Origin: Muriicola soli
GTDB taxonomy: Bacteria; Bacteroidota; Bacteroidia; Flavobacteriales; Flavobacteriaceae
Assembly: GCF_004139715.1 (NCBI RefSeq)
Contig: NZ_CP035544.1
Coordinates: 248,001-312,000, forward strand
Direction: 5' to 3'
DNA length: 64,000 bases
A program made the position numbers and the translations under genes. Every line of letters starts with the position of its first letter. Position 1 is the stretch's first letter. Below the pieces are notes generated by a model. That model did not search any database and was not told where the DNA came from. It saw only the letters and a list, made by a program, of their open reading frames with translations. This document shows positions 35,220 to 44,740 of the stretch, piece after piece.

Positions 35220-35269
35220 ATTAAAAATTAAGGCTAGAAAAGAAAATTAATATAAAATTAAATTAGATT

Positions 35270-37090
35270 ATGTCTGCTACAGCACATGCACCAGTTGATG
35301 ATCACGCACACGATCATGGACATCATCACAAAGAAACTTTTGTTACCAAATATATCTTTAGTCAGGATCATAAAATGATCTCTAAACAGTACCTGGTAAC
35401 CGGTTTGATCATGGGGATCATCGGTATTGCCATGTCGCTCCTGTTCAGGATGCAATTGGCATGGCCGGGAGAATCTTTTCCGATATTTGAAGCTTTACTC
35501 GGAAAGTGGGCACCTGACGGGGTAATGGACGCTGACGTTTATCTCGCCCTCGTTACCATACACGGTACAATTATGGTATTTTTTGTATTAACCGCAGGCC
35601 TCAGTGGTACGTTTAGTAACCTATTAATTCCGCTGCAGATTGGCGCTCGGGATATGGCTTCAGGCTTCTTGAATATGCTATCCTATTGGATGTTTTTTAC
35701 TTCCAGTGTAGTGATGGTGATTTCCCTTTTTGTTGAAGCGGGCCCTGCGGCAGCCGGATGGACTATTTATCCTCCCCTTAGTGCCTTGCCAATGGCACAA
35801 CCGGGATCTGGGATGGGGATGACCCTCTGGTTAGTTTCAATGGCCATTTTCATCGCTTCTTCCTTGTTGGGATCACTGAATTATATTGTAACAGTAATCA
35901 ATTTGAGGACTAAGGGAATGTCGATGACCCGACTTCCATTGACGATCTGGGCATTTTTTGTTACTGCCATTATTGGTGTGGTATCTTTCCCGGTTCTATT
36001 ATCAGCAGCTCTATTGCTGATCATGGATAGGAGTTTTGGAACGTCATTCTTTCTGTCAGACATCTTTATTCAGGGAGAAGTATTGCATTACCAGGGAGGT
36101 TCCCCGGTACTTTACGAACACTTGTTTTGGTTCCTTGGACACCCGGAAGTATATATCGTACTCTTACCGGCACTTGGGATTACATCTGAAGTAATGTCTA
36201 CAAATGCCAGAAAACCGATTTTTGGTTACAGGGCCATGGTAGCATCAATCCTTGCCATCGCTTTCCTTTCTACTATCGTTTGGGGGCACCATATGTTTAT
36301 TTCAGGAATGAATCCTTTCCTGGGATCCGTCTTTACGTTTACAACCCTTCTTATTGCAATTCCATCAGCAGTTAAGGCATTTAATTATATCACTACCCTT
36401 TGGAAAGGAAATCTGCAACTCAACCCTGCGATGCTCTTTTCCATAGGCTTGGTATCTACCTTCATTACCGGAGGATTAACAGGTATTATCCTTGGAGACA
36501 GTACTTTGGATATCAATGTTCACGACACCTATTTTGTTGTAGCCCACTTTCACCTCGTGATGGGAATATCGGCCTTGTACGGTCTATTTGCCGGAGTCTA
36601 CCACTGGTTCCCTAAGATGTATAAACGCATGATGAACAAAAATCTGGGGTACGTGCATTTCTGGGTAACTGCTATCTGTGCTTATGGAGTTTTCTTCCCC
36701 ATGCATTTCGTCGGAATGGCCGGAGTACCGAGAAGGTATTATCAAAATACAGCGTTCCCAATGTTTGACGAACTTACGGATGTCAATATTCTGATTACCG
36801 TATTCGCCCTTATCGCCGGAGCTGCACAATTGGTATTCCTTTACAATTTTATCCATAGTATGTTCTACGGGAAACCTACTGAACAGAATCCATGGAAATC
36901 CAATACTCTCGAATGGACCGCTCCTATAGAGCATATCCACGGGAACTGGGAAGGTGAAATTCCTCACGTACATCGCTGGGCCTACGATTACAGTAAGACC
37001 TTGCCTAACGGGGAATACATTATCAAAGACCAGGATTTTGTTCCACAGGATGTTCCTATCCAGGAAGATGAAGAGGAATTACATCATTGA
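35270..37090 (+). CDS. coxA: Cytochrome c oxidase subunit I
   Basis: The 606-residue catalytic subunit of a heme-copper oxidase, with 12 or more helices. Ligand residues seen: TIHGTIMVFF (low-spin haem), GHPEVYIVLLPALG (CuB and the glutamate of the A1-type proton channel), VWGHHMFISGM (CuB) and NVHDTYFVVAHFHLV (haem a3 and low-spin haem). The N-terminus is rich in His and Asp (AHAPVDDHAHDHGHHHKET) before the first helix. A terminator follows, and subunits III and IV are in the second cluster near 58 kb. The oxidase works as a supercomplex with the Act proteins in flavobacteria. Confidence 0.97.
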   Translation: MSATAHAPVDDHAHDHGHHHKETFVTKYIFSQDHKMISKQYLVTGLIMGIIGIAMSLLFRMQLAWPGESFPIFEALLGKWAPDGVMDADVYLALVTIHGTIMVFFVLTAGLSGTFSNLLIPLQIGARDMASGFLNMLSYWMFFTSSVVMVISLFVEAGPAAAGWTIYPPLSALPMAQPGSGMGMTLWLVSMAIFIASSLLGSLNYIVTVINLRTKGMSMTRLPLTIWAFFVTAIIGVVSFPVLLSAALLLIMDRSFGTSFFLSDIFIQGEVLHYQGGSPVLYEHLFWFLGHPEVYIVLLPALGITSEVMSTNARKPIFGYRAMVASILAIAFLSTIVWGHHMFISGMNPFLGSVFTFTTLLIAIPSAVKAFNYITTLWKGNLQLNPAMLFSIGLVSTFITGGLTGIILGDSTLDINVHDTYFVVAHFHLVMGISALYGLFAGVYHWFPKMYKRMMNKNLGYVHFWVTAICAYGVFFPMHFVGMAGVPRRYYQNTAFPMFDELTDVNILITVFALIAGAAQLVFLYNFIHSMFYGKPTEQNPWKSNTLEWTAPIEHIHGNWEGEIPHVHRWAYDYSKTLPNGEYIIKDQDFVPQDVPIQEDEEELHH

Positions 37091-37112
37091 CGATCTTTTT
37101 AGGCATTAAATC

Positions 37113-37149
37113 AAACCCATCCTTTGAAACTTCATAGGATGGGTTTTTT
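37113..37149 (+). terminator. Terminator after actABCDEF-coxBA
   Basis: An 11-base-pair stem (AAACCCATCCT with AGGATGGGTTT), a 12-base loop and a following T run, 22 bases past the coxA stop. Confidence 0.88.
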
Positions 37150-37228
37150 GATTTGTAGCGGATGATGTTCCGGTTGTACAATTTGTAATATCTTTAATAG
37201 GAATTAAAAAGCGAAAATTCTTCTTCTT

Positions 37229-38068
37229 ATGAAAATGACACTCAGAATACTTACCCTTTTTTTTCTATGTCACAGTATAGGGATACAAGCACAGCGCAAA
37301 CCGAAAATCAAGGGAAACAGGGAGCTTACAGAAGTTATAAAACCACTTCCTCCCTTTTCATCCATAGAGATCAGAGATGATCTGGACATTGTATTGAGAA
37401 GGGCCCCCGAAGAATCGTATCGAATCACAGCCGACGACAACCTTATTGATGTCCTTAAGTTTGAAGTAGAGAATGGAGTCCTGGTAGTCTCCTCGTTTTA
37501 CCAAATCACCGCAAAAAAAGAATTGTCTATTGAAGTGTCTTATACCCAACTCAACGCCATAAGTCTCTTGGAGGGAAGAATTTCAACTGCGGATGGGGAG
37601 AGGATCAGTTCAGAAGAACTAATTGTCGACACCCAGGGGATTTCGCGAATAGAAGTTGACGCTGATGTGGGACAGCTCAAGCTAAACATGAAAGATAATA
37701 GTAAGGGCAACTTTAATGTTACTGCCGATAGCCTGTCCCTCCAATTAAAACACAAATCGGATGCTCAGGTATACATCAACTCCTTCTCAAGTTCAATTCA
37801 AATAAGGGACAATGCTCTCTTACTAATAGAAGGAACCTCAAATACGCTCAAATTGAGCAGCAAAGACAATGCCCGAATAAGAGCCCAGGACCTCGAGGCT
37901 GATCAACTTACAGCTAACCTTGCAGGTTCCTCCGATACAAGGGTTCTGGTTAATGGAGAAGCAGAGCTAAGTCTTTTAGAAAAGGCCAGATGCTATCTTT
38001 TCGGGGAACCGGAAATTAAGCTGCTAACTTTTAAAGACAATGCAGAACTTTTTAAAAGAAATAAATAA
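37229..38068 (+). CDS. GIN-domain (DUF2807) secreted protein
   Basis: A 279-residue exported protein. It starts with a signal peptide (MKMTLRILTLFFLCHSIGIQ, cleavage near AQA). The rest is a beta-helix-like 'head GIN' domain with regular short strands: FSSIEIRDDLDIVLR, LIDVLKFEVENGVLVV, LNAISLLEGRIST, AQVYINSFSSSIQIRDNALL and LTANLAGSSDTRVLVNG. The family is common in Bacteroidota and is called 'putative auto-transporter adhesin', but its function is unknown. No C-terminal type IX sorting domain is seen. It is a lone gene, convergent with pckA. Confidence 0.85.
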   Translation: MKMTLRILTLFFLCHSIGIQAQRKPKIKGNRELTEVIKPLPPFSSIEIRDDLDIVLRRAPEESYRITADDNLIDVLKFEVENGVLVVSSFYQITAKKELSIEVSYTQLNAISLLEGRISTADGERISSEELIVDTQGISRIEVDADVGQLKLNMKDNSKGNFNVTADSLSLQLKHKSDAQVYINSFSSSIQIRDNALLLIEGTSNTLKLSSKDNARIRAQDLEADQLTANLAGSSDTRVLVNGEAELSLLEKARCYLFGEPEIKLLTFKDNAELFKRNK

Positions 38069-38099
38069 GGTCCCCTTTCCACAGCGGAAAGAGGACCTT
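38067..38099 (-). terminator. Hairpin between the GIN-domain gene and pckA
   Basis: A 14-base stem with one mismatch (AAGGTCCCCTTTCC with GGAAAGAGGACCTT) and loop ACAGC. On the minus strand it follows the pckA stop and runs into T-rich sequence, so it most likely terminates pckA. It overlaps the GIN-gene stop codon on the other strand. Confidence 0.65.
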
Positions 38100-38121
38100 G
38101 AAAGAAGGGTTGATTAGTTCC

Positions 38122-39723
38122 TTATGACTGCATAGACATAGAACTCTTAGGTCCTGCATTCACGATATCGCTATTTACATTCTCTTCAAATTGTTTGAAA
38201 TTCTCATTAAAGAGGGTGACTAACTTATCTTTTACCTCGTCGTACTTGGCTTTGTCTTCCCAAGTGTTTTTGGGGATCAGTACTTCTGAAGGAACTCCCG
38301 GACAAGATTCCGGAATCATAAAGCCGAATTCTTCGTCTTTCAAATAATTTACGTTCTCAAATTCCTTGTGATGAATGGCGTCAATCATGGCCCTTGTATA
38401 CTTGAGTTTAATTCTCGACCCTACTCCATGAGCACCTCCGGTCCAACCCGTATTTACCAGCCACGCTGTGGCCTTGTGCTCTTTAATTTTCTTCGCGAGG
38501 AGTTCGGCGTACTTGTTGGGATGCCACATCATAAATGCTGCTCCAAAACAGGCGCTAAAAGTGGCCTGAGGTTCGGTAACACCCATTTCTGTACCCGCAA
38601 CCTTTGCCGTATATCCTGAAATAAAGTGATAACTGGCTTGTTCAGGAGTGAGTTTGCTCACAGGAGGTAAAACACCAAAAGCATCACAGGTAAGGAAGAT
38701 GATATTTTCCGGGTGTCCTGCCACACATGGGATTTGCACGTTCTCGATAAAATCGATCGGATACGATGCCCTGGTGTTCTGGGTGATGGATGTGTCAGTA
38801 TAATCAACCGCACGGGTTGCCTTGTCGTAAACGACGTTCTCCAGCACAGTTCCAAATCGGATAGCATTAAAAATATCAGGTTCATTATCTGCAGAAAGAT
38901 TGATCGCTTTCGCATAGCATCCGCCTTCAATATTAAAAGTGCCATCGTCTGTCCAGCAGTGCTCGTCGTCCCCTATGAGTTTTCGCTTTGGATCCGCACT
39001 TAGAGTGGTTTTACCGGTTCCCGAAAGTCCAAAGAGGATAGTTACATCGCCCGCATTGCCCACATTAGCAGAGCAGTGCATAGGGAGTACCTCTTCCAAA
39101 GGCATTAGATAATTCATAATGGAGAAAATCCCCTTTTTCATTTCTCCTGCGTACTGTGTTCCCAGGATGACCACTTCTTTTTCTTCCAGGTTGAGGTCAA
39201 CACTGGTTTTGGAGGTCATTTCCGAAGTGTATCGGTTTGCAGGGAATCCGCCACCGTTGAAGATCACATAATCCGGTTCGCCAAAATTAGCCAGTTCATC
39301 TGCTGTTGGCATGATCAGCATATTCTGCATAAATAAGGCGTGATATGCCCGGGTACAAATAATTCTAACTTTAAGGCGGTACTTGGGATCCCAACCCGCG
39401 AAGGCGTCAACAACGTATATCCTTGGCCGCGTATTTAAGTAGTCCAAAGCTCTTTCCCGGTTGACCATATAGGTGTGTTCATCCAAACCGATATTGATGG
39501 CACCCCAGTCGATATTATTTTCTGAATCAGGATTTCTTACGATTCGCTTGTCCTTTGGGCTCCTTCCCGTTTTCTCTCCGGAATAGACCAAAAGGGCACC
39601 CACATCCGAGATGGCAGTACCTTTTTCCTGGCGTAAACCTAATTCGTATAGTACAGGAACACTACTATTCCTGTATATCTCTTCTACTTCAATTCCGTAC
39701 TTTTTTAAATCAAATGTTCCCAT
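38122..39723 (-). CDS. pckA: Phosphoenolpyruvate carboxykinase (ATP)
   Basis: A 533-residue ATP-type PEP carboxykinase converting oxaloacetate and ATP to PEP, CO2 and ADP, the first step of gluconeogenesis. Motifs: phosphate loop [14 protein letters not shown] near residue 230, substrate region [15 protein letters not shown] with [20 protein letters not shown], metal-binding [20 protein letters not shown], and adenine site [20 protein letters not shown]. The tail (KSSMSMQS) is short. Length is standard. A weak TACTTTG-like box lies just upstream (about 39760) but does not match the consensus exactly. Confidence 0.97.
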   Translation of the reverse strand: MGTFDLKKYGIEVEEIYRNSSVPVLYELGLRQEKGTAISDVGALLVYSGEKTGRSPKDKRIVRNPDSENNIDWGAINIGLDEHTYMVNRERALDYLNTRPRIYVVDAFAGWDPKYRLKVRIICTRAYHALFMQNMLIMPTADELANFGEPDYVIFNGGGFPANRYTSEMTSKTSVDLNLEEKEVVILGTQYAGEMKKGIFSIMNYLMPLEEVLPMHCSANVGNAGDVTILFGLSGTGKTTLSADPKRKLIGDDEHCWTDDGTFNIEGGCYAKAINLSADNEPDIFNAIRFGTVLENVVYDKATRAVDYTDTSITQNTRASYPIDFIENVQIPCVAGHPENIIFLTCDAFGVLPPVSKLTPEQASYHFISGYTAKVAGTEMGVTEPQATFSACFGAAFMMWHPNKYAELLAKKIKEHKATAWLVNTGWTGGAHGVGSRIKLKYTRAMIDAIHHKEFENVNYLKDEEFGFMIPESCPGVPSEVLIPKNTWEDKAKYDEVKDKLVTLFNENFKQFEENVNSDIVNAGPKSSMSMQS

Positions 39724-39870
39724 GGATTCTAATTTATCTAATTGGTTGAATTTCTATTGCAAAGTAGAGGATTTAAATAATGGAAAAAGATGATTTTTGT
39801 CATGATAAGGATTTATTAATTAATAAAATGTTGTCTTCTCTCTAGCCTGAATATCCGAATTGATTTTCAC

Positions 39871-39878
39871 TATCTTTG
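39871..39878 (+). promoter_or_regulatory. -7 promoter box overlapping the ruvB start region
   Basis: TATCTTTG matches TAnnTTTG and its last base lies 5 bases before the ruvB ATG at 39884. With a start point 5-7 bases after the box, the mRNA would begin at or next to the ATG. No good -33 box. Confidence 0.45.
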
Positions 39879-39883
39879 ATTTT

Positions 39884-40906
39884 ATGAACGAGAATCTCGA
39901 TCCCACAGCCGAAAATTTCTCTCAGGAGGAGCTCGATATTGAACGTGCATTAAGGCCTGTTACTTTTGATGATTTTACAGGGCAGGAATCGGTTCTGGAG
40001 AACTTACAGATCTTTGTACAGGCTGCCAATTTGAGAGATGAAGCCCTCGATCATACACTGTTTCACGGGCCACCCGGCCTGGGAAAAACCACTTTGGCTC
40101 ATATCCTGGCTAATGAGCTTGGCGTTGGGATTAAGGTTACATCGGGCCCCGTATTGGACAAGCCCGGAGATCTTGCCGGACTTTTGACCAATCTTGAAGA
40201 GCGCGATGTTTTATTTATTGACGAAATACACCGATTAAGTCCTATCGTTGAAGAGTATCTCTACTCGGCAATGGAGGATTACAAGATCGACATAATGATT
40301 GAAACCGGGCCCAATGCGAGGTCGGTCCAAATCAATCTACATCCCTTTACCCTCATTGGTGCAACTACGAGATCAGGATTATTGACTGCTCCTATGCGAG
40401 CTCGGTTCGGGATACAAAGCCGATTGCAATACTACAGCACTGAACTCTTATCTACCATCGTTGAGCGTAGCGCCGAAATCCTCAAAGTTCCAATCAGTCA
40501 CGAGGCAGCAATCGAGATCGCCGGGAGAAGCAGAGGAACCCCCAGAATCTGTAATGCCTTGTTGAGGCGAATTCGCGATTTTGCACAGATCAAAGGCAAT
40601 GGAAAGATCGATATGAATATCTCTAGATACGGTCTTAAAGCACTAAACGTAGATACCCATGGCTTGGATGAGATGGACAACAAAATACTATTGACCATCA
40701 TCGATAAATTTAAAGGAGGTCCGGTGGGTATCTCCACCCTGGCCACTGCAGTTTCTGAAAGTGCAGAGACTATTGAAGAAGTTTACGAGCCTTTTCTTAT
40801 CCAGCAAGGCTTTGTCATGAGGACCCCGAGAGGGAGAGAAGTCACTGAACTTGCGTATCAGCATTTAGGCAGGATAAAAGGAGGCACACAGCCCGGACTT
40901 TTTTAA
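39884..40906 (+). CDS. ruvB: Holliday junction branch migration helicase RuvB
   Basis: A 340-residue AAA+ motor that drives branch migration with RuvA. Walker A ([13 protein letters not shown], about residue 61), Walker B and sensor region ([20 protein letters not shown]), [19 protein letters not shown] with the arginine finger, and the C-terminal winged-helix domain ([20 protein letters not shown]). ATG at 39884 ([16 protein letters not shown]) is preferred over an upstream TTG because the TAnnTTTG box separates them. ruvA is encoded about 6 kb away, not adjacent. The P450 gene starts at the next base after the stop. Confidence 0.97.
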   Translation: MNENLDPTAENFSQEELDIERALRPVTFDDFTGQESVLENLQIFVQAANLRDEALDHTLFHGPPGLGKTTLAHILANELGVGIKVTSGPVLDKPGDLAGLLTNLEERDVLFIDEIHRLSPIVEEYLYSAMEDYKIDIMIETGPNARSVQINLHPFTLIGATTRSGLLTAPMRARFGIQSRLQYYSTELLSTIVERSAEILKVPISHEAAIEIAGRSRGTPRICNALLRRIRDFAQIKGNGKIDMNISRYGLKALNVDTHGLDEMDNKILLTIIDKFKGGPVGISTLATAVSESAETIEEVYEPFLIQQGFVMRTPRGREVTELAYQHLGRIKGGTQPGLF

Positions 40907-42235
40907 ATGCGACAACTCACTACGGTTTCACAATGGGAAGTGATCAGGAATCGGAAGCGGATTCTGGCAAATCCTTTGCCCTTCCACTCAGAAAATTTTC
41001 AGAAATACGGTGACACCTTCAGGGTAAAAGTCGGGCCTCACCAAACCATTGTTTTCACCCGCGATCCCGAAATTGTTCAACAAGTGCTGCAAAAGCAGCA
41101 AAAAAAATTCAGAAAGTCTACTCTTCAAACCAAAGACCTGGCCAAATATATAGGACAGGGCTTATTAACAGCAGAAGGGGATCATTGGAAGACACAGCGC
41201 AGGATGATTCAGCCTGCTTTTCACAAGAAAAAACTGGTCGGGTTGATCTCTACCATGCACGAGGCTATTAAGGAAGAATTGGGTCGAATCCGGCTAAATG
41301 AAGAGCAAGATATCTTTTCCTTAATGGGAGACCTTGCGTTTCAGGTGGTGGCAAAATCGCTGTTCAGTAAGTCGGATATCCGTGAGAAAATGCGGGAACT
41401 CCAGCATATCACAGAGACCAATCAAAAAATGTTGATCCGGGAAATGAGGCAACCTTACCTAGTTTGGTGGTTTAAGCTGAGCGGACAATTGAGAAAACAT
41501 CTCAACTATTCGGAAGACAGTCGGGTTTTGCTTAATGAACTCATTGAGGATAGGGTTCGCCGGGGAGGAGAAGAAGACGATCTGCTCGATATGCTTCTCA
41601 ATGCCACCTATGAGGACGGCACTCATATGGAGAGAAAGCAGCTAATAGATGAAGTGCTGATCCTTTTTACCGCAGGACATGAAACCACGGCCAATGCACT
41701 GAGTTTTGCTCTTTTTCTGCTGGCCAAACATCCGGAAATACAAGAACAGGTCTATGAAGAGGTGTCGTCAAATGAGATCACTCACGATGATTACCTGTCC
41801 TGGTTGTCTAAATTTAATCTTACACAGCAGTGCATCGAAGAGGCTATGAGATTGTATCCGCCTGTCTATGTGATCGATCGAATGGCCAAAGAAGACATCG
41901 AAATATCCGGATATCGTTTTAAAAAAGGGAGTATGCTCCTTATGTCGGTCTACGAATTACACAGGTACAAGGCATTTTGGGAATCCCCGGAATCTTTTCA
42001 GCCGGAACGATTCGAGAAAGAAAAGAAAAAAGAGATGGGACCGTATTATTATCCTTTTGGAGCCGGCCCCCGAATGTGTATAGGCAACAATTTCGCCATG
42101 TATGAAATGGTTATAACCATTAGTGAAATTGTAAAGAAGTACAAGATTTCTACTCCTTACCCCGAGGTAGAGGTGGTTCCATTGATCTCGCTCAAACCAA
42201 AGGCAGTGAGCATAAGATTTGAAAAACGTCAATAA
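40907..42235 (+). CDS. Cytochrome P450
   Basis: A 442-residue P450. I-helix oxygen motif AGHETTANALSF (about residue 256), ExxR in EEAMRLYPPVYV, PERF motif SFQPERFEKEKK and haem loop FGAGPRMCIGNNFAMYE with the cysteine ligand near residue 390. It is a soluble bacterial monooxygenase, with no signal or anchor. No ferredoxin or reductase gene is nearby, so the redox partner must be elsewhere. Its ATG follows the ruvB stop directly, and queG starts 3 bases after its stop, so the three form one transcription unit. Substrate unknown; fatty acid or sterol-like compounds are only guesses. Confidence 0.93.
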   Translation: MRQLTTVSQWEVIRNRKRILANPLPFHSENFQKYGDTFRVKVGPHQTIVFTRDPEIVQQVLQKQQKKFRKSTLQTKDLAKYIGQGLLTAEGDHWKTQRRMIQPAFHKKKLVGLISTMHEAIKEELGRIRLNEEQDIFSLMGDLAFQVVAKSLFSKSDIREKMRELQHITETNQKMLIREMRQPYLVWWFKLSGQLRKHLNYSEDSRVLLNELIEDRVRRGGEEDDLLDMLLNATYEDGTHMERKQLIDEVLILFTAGHETTANALSFALFLLAKHPEIQEQVYEEVSSNEITHDDYLSWLSKFNLTQQCIEEAMRLYPPVYVIDRMAKEDIEISGYRFKKGSMLLMSVYELHRYKAFWESPESFQPERFEKEKKKEMGPYYYPFGAGPRMCIGNNFAMYEMVITISEIVKKYKISTPYPEVEVVPLISLKPKAVSIRFEKRQ

Positions 42236-42238
42236 TAT

Positions 42239-43159
42239 TTGAGTTCCCAAAGCAAAAATACTCGCCTGATCAAGGAGGAAGCCAAAAGACTTGGATTTCT
42301 CTCCTGCGGAATTTCAAAATCTGAATTCCTGGAAGAGGAAGCCCCGAGATTAGAACGTTGGCTTAAGGAAAGTATGCACGGGGAAATGGCCTATATGGAG
42401 AATCATTTCGACAAAAGACTCGATCCCACAAAATTGGTGGAAGGCTCGAAATCTGTAATTTCTCTTATCCTCAATTACTATCCCGCTGCTGTACAAAAAG
42501 AAGACACTTTAAAGGTCTCAAAATACGCTTATGGCAAGGACTATCACCACGTGATAAAAGCCAAACTCAAAGACCTGCTCAACTTTATTGAGGAAGAGAT
42601 TGGTGATGTCCACGGTAGGGCTTTTGTAGATTCTGCGCCTGTATTAGACAAGGCCTGGGCTGCGAGAAGCGGACTGGGTTGGATTGGCAAACACAGTAAC
42701 TTACTAACACAGCAAGTGGGTTCATTCTATTTTATAGCAGAATTGATCGTGGACCTCGAACTCGATTATGACTCGCCCGTTACCGATCATTGTGGAAGTT
42801 GTACCGCGTGTATTGATGCCTGCCCTACAGAAGCTATAATTCAACCCTACGTAGTAGATGGCAGCAAATGTATCTCTTACCTTACGATTGAACTTAAAAA
42901 TGAAATTCCAACTTCCTTTAAAGGGTTGATGGACGACTGGATTTTTGGTTGCGACGTTTGTCAGGATGTATGCCCCTGGAACCGGTTTTCAAAAGCACAC
43001 GCTGAACCTCTTTTTAATCCCCATCCTGACATTTTAGAGATGAACAGAAAAGATTGGGAAGAGATTACCGAAGAGGTTTTCAAGAAGGTTTTTCGTGGTT
43101 CGGCGGTAAAACGAACAAAGTTTACCGGACTGAAACGAAATATCGAATTTCTTAAATAA
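42239..43159 (+). CDS. queG: Epoxyqueuosine reductase QueG
   Basis: A 306-residue cobalamin- and iron-sulfur-dependent enzyme that reduces epoxyqueuosine to queuosine in tRNA, the last step of Q synthesis. It shows the N-terminal domain ([37 protein letters not shown]), the cobalamin-site region [18 protein letters not shown], and two 4Fe-4S motifs ([29 protein letters not shown]). The start is TTG at 42239; the next in-frame ATG would remove the conserved N-terminus. Length is at the short end of the family, without the HEAT-like C-terminal domain. Confidence 0.92.
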   Translation: MSSQSKNTRLIKEEAKRLGFLSCGISKSEFLEEEAPRLERWLKESMHGEMAYMENHFDKRLDPTKLVEGSKSVISLILNYYPAAVQKEDTLKVSKYAYGKDYHHVIKAKLKDLLNFIEEEIGDVHGRAFVDSAPVLDKAWAARSGLGWIGKHSNLLTQQVGSFYFIAELIVDLELDYDSPVTDHCGSCTACIDACPTEAIIQPYVVDGSKCISYLTIELKNEIPTSFKGLMDDWIFGCDVCQDVCPWNRFSKAHAEPLFNPHPDILEMNRKDWEEITEEVFKKVFRGSAVKRTKFTGLKRNIEFLK

Positions 43160-43306
43160 TTCTACGGCAACTACATCGATTTTGCTTTAAAAAGCTCATT
43201 TTTACTACCAAGACCTTAACAAGAACAATGATAAAACCCTATATTGAGAACTTGTTATTTGAGGAATAAAATAGTTCAATCTTCTAATTCATAAAGAGGA
43301 AACACG

Positions 43307-44620
43307 ATGAGAATTAGTAAACCGGAGTTAAGTTTTTGGCAGATCTTTAATATGAACGTTGGATTCTTAGGAATTCAATACAGTTTTGGATTACAGCAAA
43401 CTGCTATCAACCCCATATTTCTTTATTTGGGCGCACCTGAAGATATGCTGCCTATTTTAAATATCGCCGGCCCGGTTACCGGATTGGTAATTCAACCCAT
43501 TATTGGGGCAATATCAGATAAAACCTGGTCACCTAAATGGGGTAGGAGGAAACCCTTCTTTTTGATAGGAGCAATAATTGGTAGTATCTGCCTCTTTGCT
43601 TTCCCTACAAGTCCGGTTTTGTGGTTTGCCGTCGGTTTACTGTGGATCCTAGATGTAGGAAACAATATGGCCATGGAGCCTTACAGGGCTTTTGTTGGGG
43701 ATAAGCTTCCGGAAAAGCAATTGAGTTTAGGCTATCAGATGCAAAGTCTTTTTGTAGGTGCGGGTATCTTATTAGCGATGGGCTCAATAGTTTTATTTCA
43801 AAAATTATTTGGGGCTGAAACCGTTTCTGAAGACGGGGTGATCCCCACCTGGATGTATTATTCTTTTAGCCTGGGAGGAATTTTGTCCGTGGCTACAGTT
43901 CTGTGGTCGGTTTTAAAGACTCCCGAAATACCACCATCAGAAGAAGAATTAGCAGAAATTAATGAAGCTAAAAACAGACCTTTTATAAAAAAATTGGCTC
44001 AGCCTTTTAATGAAATTGCTAATGCCATAAAAGAAATGCCAAAATTTATGTGGAAGCTTTCCCTGGTGTATCTTTTTCAGTGGTATGCGCTATTTGTGTA
44101 TTGGCAGTATATAACCCCATTATTTATGAAAACAATGGGTTTTGGTATTTCTGAAGCTGCATCCCAATCGGCTCAAATGAGTTTAACATATAATATCGTC
44201 ACTATGGTGGTAGCCTTGGGATTAGTCCCGTTAACGCTTAAATACGGTAGTAAGAAAGTATATGCCTTTAGTTTAGTAGGTACAGCAATCGCCTTATTTT
44301 CAATTCCATTTATTAATAATATGATACTTGTTTTAGCTCCAATGGTCTTATTTGGGATTGGTTGGGCAGCGATGATGGGTATTCCATATACCATGGTTTC
44401 AAAGGTAGTTCCTCAGGAAAGACGAGGGGTTTATATGGGGATTTTGAATATGATGATAGTGATCCCCATGGGGATAGAAACCTTAACTTTTGGACCAATT
44501 TATAAATACTTGTTGGGAGGCAGTGCTGTAAACGCCATTCTTTTTGGCGGCGTATTCTTTGTGATTGCAGCAGTATTGGCCTTGCGACTTAATGTAGCTG
44601 AGGCTAAAAGCAAAAGATAA
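43307..44620 (+). CDS. MFS transporter, SLC45/glycoside-like
   Basis: A 437-residue major-facilitator permease with 12 helices. It resembles the SLC45 sugar transporters found in bacteroidetal maltose/sucrose loci: N-terminal NVGFLGIQYSFGLQQTAINP, PVTGLVIQPIIGAISDKTW followed by the basic loop SPKWGRRKPFFLIGAIIGSI, and the later loop KVVPQERRGVYMGILNMM. The substrate is probably a disaccharide (inference). It is an orphan here, with no glycosidase or SusCD gene nearby. Codons look a little more A/T-rich than its neighbours by eye. The 147-base upstream gap holds only a 13-codon frame at 43229-43270. Confidence 0.85.
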   Translation: MRISKPELSFWQIFNMNVGFLGIQYSFGLQQTAINPIFLYLGAPEDMLPILNIAGPVTGLVIQPIIGAISDKTWSPKWGRRKPFFLIGAIIGSICLFAFPTSPVLWFAVGLLWILDVGNNMAMEPYRAFVGDKLPEKQLSLGYQMQSLFVGAGILLAMGSIVLFQKLFGAETVSEDGVIPTWMYYSFSLGGILSVATVLWSVLKTPEIPPSEEELAEINEAKNRPFIKKLAQPFNEIANAIKEMPKFMWKLSLVYLFQWYALFVYWQYITPLFMKTMGFGISEAASQSAQMSLTYNIVTMVVALGLVPLTLKYGSKKVYAFSLVGTAIALFSIPFINNMILVLAPMVLFGIGWAAMMGIPYTMVSKVVPQERRGVYMGILNMMIVIPMGIETLTFGPIYKYLLGGSAVNAILFGGVFFVIAAVLALRLNVAEAKSKR

Positions 44621-44715
44621 ATTGACAGACGGGATGAATTCCAATACGATCTCTGCACGATAAAGATGCTGTGATTTTGTATTCCCTGATAGGTTCGTTT
44701 CCAAGGAAATACTCT

Positions 44716-44723
44716 TAAATTTG
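44716..44723 (+). promoter_or_regulatory. -7 promoter box for maeB
   Basis: TAAATTTG matches TAnnTTTG, 17 bases before the maeB ATG at 44741. A weak TTCG at the -33 position (about 44694). Confidence 0.5.
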
Positions 44724-44740
44724 AAATTTAAATTGACTAC

